Part shown: positions 62,773-64,000 of the stretch, in pieces | Layout: every line of letters starts with the position of its first letter | Position numbering within the stretch: position 1 is the first letter of the stretch | From: Candidatus Comchoanobacter bicostacola | GTDB lineage: Bacteria > Pseudomonadota > Gammaproteobacteria > Comchoanobacterales > Comchoanobacteraceae | Assembly: GCF_024172705.1 (NCBI RefSeq) | Contig: NZ_CP092900.1 | Location: 62,001-126,000 of the forward strand | Reading direction: 5' to 3' | DNA: 64,000 nucleotides | The notes under the pieces: generated by a model | What the model saw: only the letters and a program-made list of their open reading frames with translations | What the model was told of the DNA's origin: nothing | Database searches by the model: none | Program-made: the position numbers and the translations under genes

Positions 62773-64000
62773 ATGTCTAGTTCAGCAATATTACAAGTAA
62801 GGTCTCATTATTCAGTATATGAAGGCTTAAATCGTATTGATGATATATGTAGCTTTGCTGTTAACAATGGCATTCATTCTATTGCGCTAACAGATCTAGA
62901 TAATATGTGCGCTTGGGTTAAATTCTACCTAAAAGCAAGGTCTAATGGTATTAAGCCCATAGCTGGTGTTACTGTTTTGATTTCTGTAAATGATTACACA
63001 GTGCAATGTGTACTCCTATGCTTGAATAATGATGGCTATCTTGCATTAATTGAACTGTTAAGTAAAGCATATAAAAATGCAAACCGATATCAGCAAAAAC
63101 GGCCTATTGTGCAACTTGAATGGTTGTCTAATAAAACAGGAATAGCCTATATACTTGACCCTCTTGGATATGACTTGCAGCGTCTGTTACTCCAGGATCA
63201 AGGGGTTGAGGATTTATTTGTGTGTATTAGAGAAAATTTTTCCGATAACTTATATGCAGCATTACCCATTATTGCAAGGGAAGATGAGCTATCTATTAAT
63301 GAAAAGTTAGCTAAGATTTGTTATCAGTATAAGATTCCTTTATTGGCTTCTTATCCTATTTGTTTTCAAACAAAAGATGATTTTTATGCACATGAGGTTA
63401 GAGTCTGTATTGATCAAGGAAGAGTTATTCATGATGAGTCTAGAAAGGTAAGCCATACCAATCAGCAGTATATGAGGGCATCGGATGAATACCACCGCTT
63501 GTACTCTGCGGTCCCTCAAGCCATCGAAAATGCTAACAATTTATCAAAGCGCTGTAATGTTACGTTAGATATGGATCAAGTTTTATTACCGAATATTAGT
63601 CAAGGTAAAAGCGCAGATGATGATTTTAATGCCAAAGTTAAATTAGGTTTAGAGGATCGTTTAAAACAGTTAGATGTTGATGAATCACAACAAAAGCTGT
63701 ACTGGGAAAGACTCGATATAGAGATTAATACAATTTGCCAAATGGGATTTGCTAGTTACTTTCTAATCGTTGCTGATTTTATTCAGTGGGCAAAGAATAA
63801 TCATGTTCCGGTTGGACCAGGGCGTGGATCAGGAGCGGGTTCATTGGCAGCATATGCATTATTGATTACGGATATTGATCCATTGCAATATGATTTGTTA
63901 TTTGAGCGGTTTTTAAATCCTGAGCGTGTTTCAATGCCAGATTTTGATATTGATTTTTGTATGGTGGGTCGTGACCGGGTGATCCAATATGTTGCTGATA
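62773..64000 (+). CDS. dnaE: DNA polymerase III alpha subunit (partial, cut by window edge)
   Basis: The first 409 codons of the replicative polymerase. The PHP domain opens with [20 protein letters not shown] and [11 protein letters not shown], and the polymerase palm motif appears as [19 protein letters not shown] and [18 protein letters not shown]. The PHP metal-binding residues look partly replaced (SHYSVYEG against the usual HSxYS), as is common in proteobacterial DnaE. Translation starts two bases after the rnhB stop. Confidence 0.95.
   Translation, partial: MSSSAILQVRSHYSVYEGLNRIDDICSFAVNNGIHSIALTDLDNMCAWVKFYLKARSNGIKPIAGVTVLISVNDYTVQCVLLCLNNDGYLALIELLSKAYKNANRYQQKRPIVQLEWLSNKTGIAYILDPLGYDLQRLLLQDQGVEDLFVCIRENFSDNLYAALPIIAREDELSINEKLAKICYQYKIPLLASYPICFQTKDDFYAHEVRVCIDQGRVIHDESRKVSHTNQQYMRASDEYHRLYSAVPQAIENANNLSKRCNVTLDMDQVLLPNISQGKSADDDFNAKVKLGLEDRLKQLDVDESQQKLYWERLDIEINTICQMGFASYFLIVADFIQWAKNNHVPVGPGRGSGAGSLAAYALLITDIDPLQYDLLFERFLNPERVSMPDFDIDFCMVGRDRVIQYVAD

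Noticed and set aside
1..64000. CRISPR arrays, insertion sequences, rRNA and tRNA genes
   Set aside because: No repeat-spacer pattern, transposase or inverted-repeat pair, nor a tRNA-like T-loop in a plausible clover-leaf was found by eye.

Overview
The window looks like a chromosome segment of a host-associated (probably intracellular) gammaproteobacterium with an AT-rich, mildly reduced genome. Housekeeping blocks keep gammaproteobacterial order: trxA-rho, parA-parB, ftsY-rpoH, pepP-ubiH-ubiF-like, rlmE-ftsH-glmM, and rpsB-tsf-pyrH-frr-uppS-cdsA-bamA-skp-rnhB-dnaE. Several normally embedded genes are missing from these blocks: ftsE/ftsX, folP, dxr, rseP and the lpxD-fabZ-lpxA-lpxB run. Eukaryote-like or effector-like genes lie between the blocks: F-box, leucine-rich repeat, PARG-type macrodomain and HAD-like proteins. 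This suggests a Legionellales-like or related protist-associated lineage. The species cannot be named from the sequence.

Layout. 0-1.7 kb: a BspA-type LRR gene with an early in-frame stop and a secreted hypothetical. 1.7-8.8 kb: rho, trxA, parB, parA, a gap with one DnaA box, ftsY, rpoH and a dimeric-type glycyl-tRNA synthetase. 8.9-16.5 kb: accessory island I, with two paralogues carrying a C-terminal VKSxFGGK module, an ASKHA-like protein, and a very large HAD/macro-like gene split by an 8-bp tandem duplication. 16.5-31.9 kb: a two-gene ABC transporter, rpe, djlA, rubredoxin, a response regulator, metK, ferredoxin, desaturase, ubiK, CPBP protease, rsmE, L33/L28, an EamA transporter, an F-box gene, trpS and sbcB. 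31.9-35.5 kb: greA, an SCP2-like protein, a structured intergenic element, and a compact four-gene ATP-grasp/precursor-peptide cassette that looks like a RiPP (graspetide-like) system. 35.7-42.2 kb: accessory island II, with two PARG-like proteins and three smaller proteins, all ending in the same IKSLF module. 42.2-53.3 kb: SpmA/SpmB-like pair, M23 peptidase, SodB, peroxiredoxin, rlmE, ftsH, glmM, LuxR-type regulator and the ubi/pepP operon. 53.4-64 kb: a small hypothetical, a 6S-like RNA, wrbA, and the translation/envelope cluster ending in a dnaE cut by the window edge.

How it fits together. The core supports an aerobic, ubiquinone-using cell with peptidoglycan (glmM, uppS, M23), an outer-membrane assembly machine (bamA, skp) and heat-shock control (rpoH, ftsH, djlA). 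The accessory islands encode proteins whose likely targets lie in a host cell. The strongest candidates for something undescribed are (1) the seven-protein family joined by a C-terminal IKSLF/VKSLFGG module, in two islands, and (2) the peptide plus paired ATP-grasp cassette at 33.3-35.5 kb. Three of the island transcription units, and the 6S-like RNA, share a CTGACA-N16-TATAAY promoter; a fourth island gene has the same -35 and spacing with a weaker -10. No tRNA, rRNA, CRISPR array or insertion sequence was seen.
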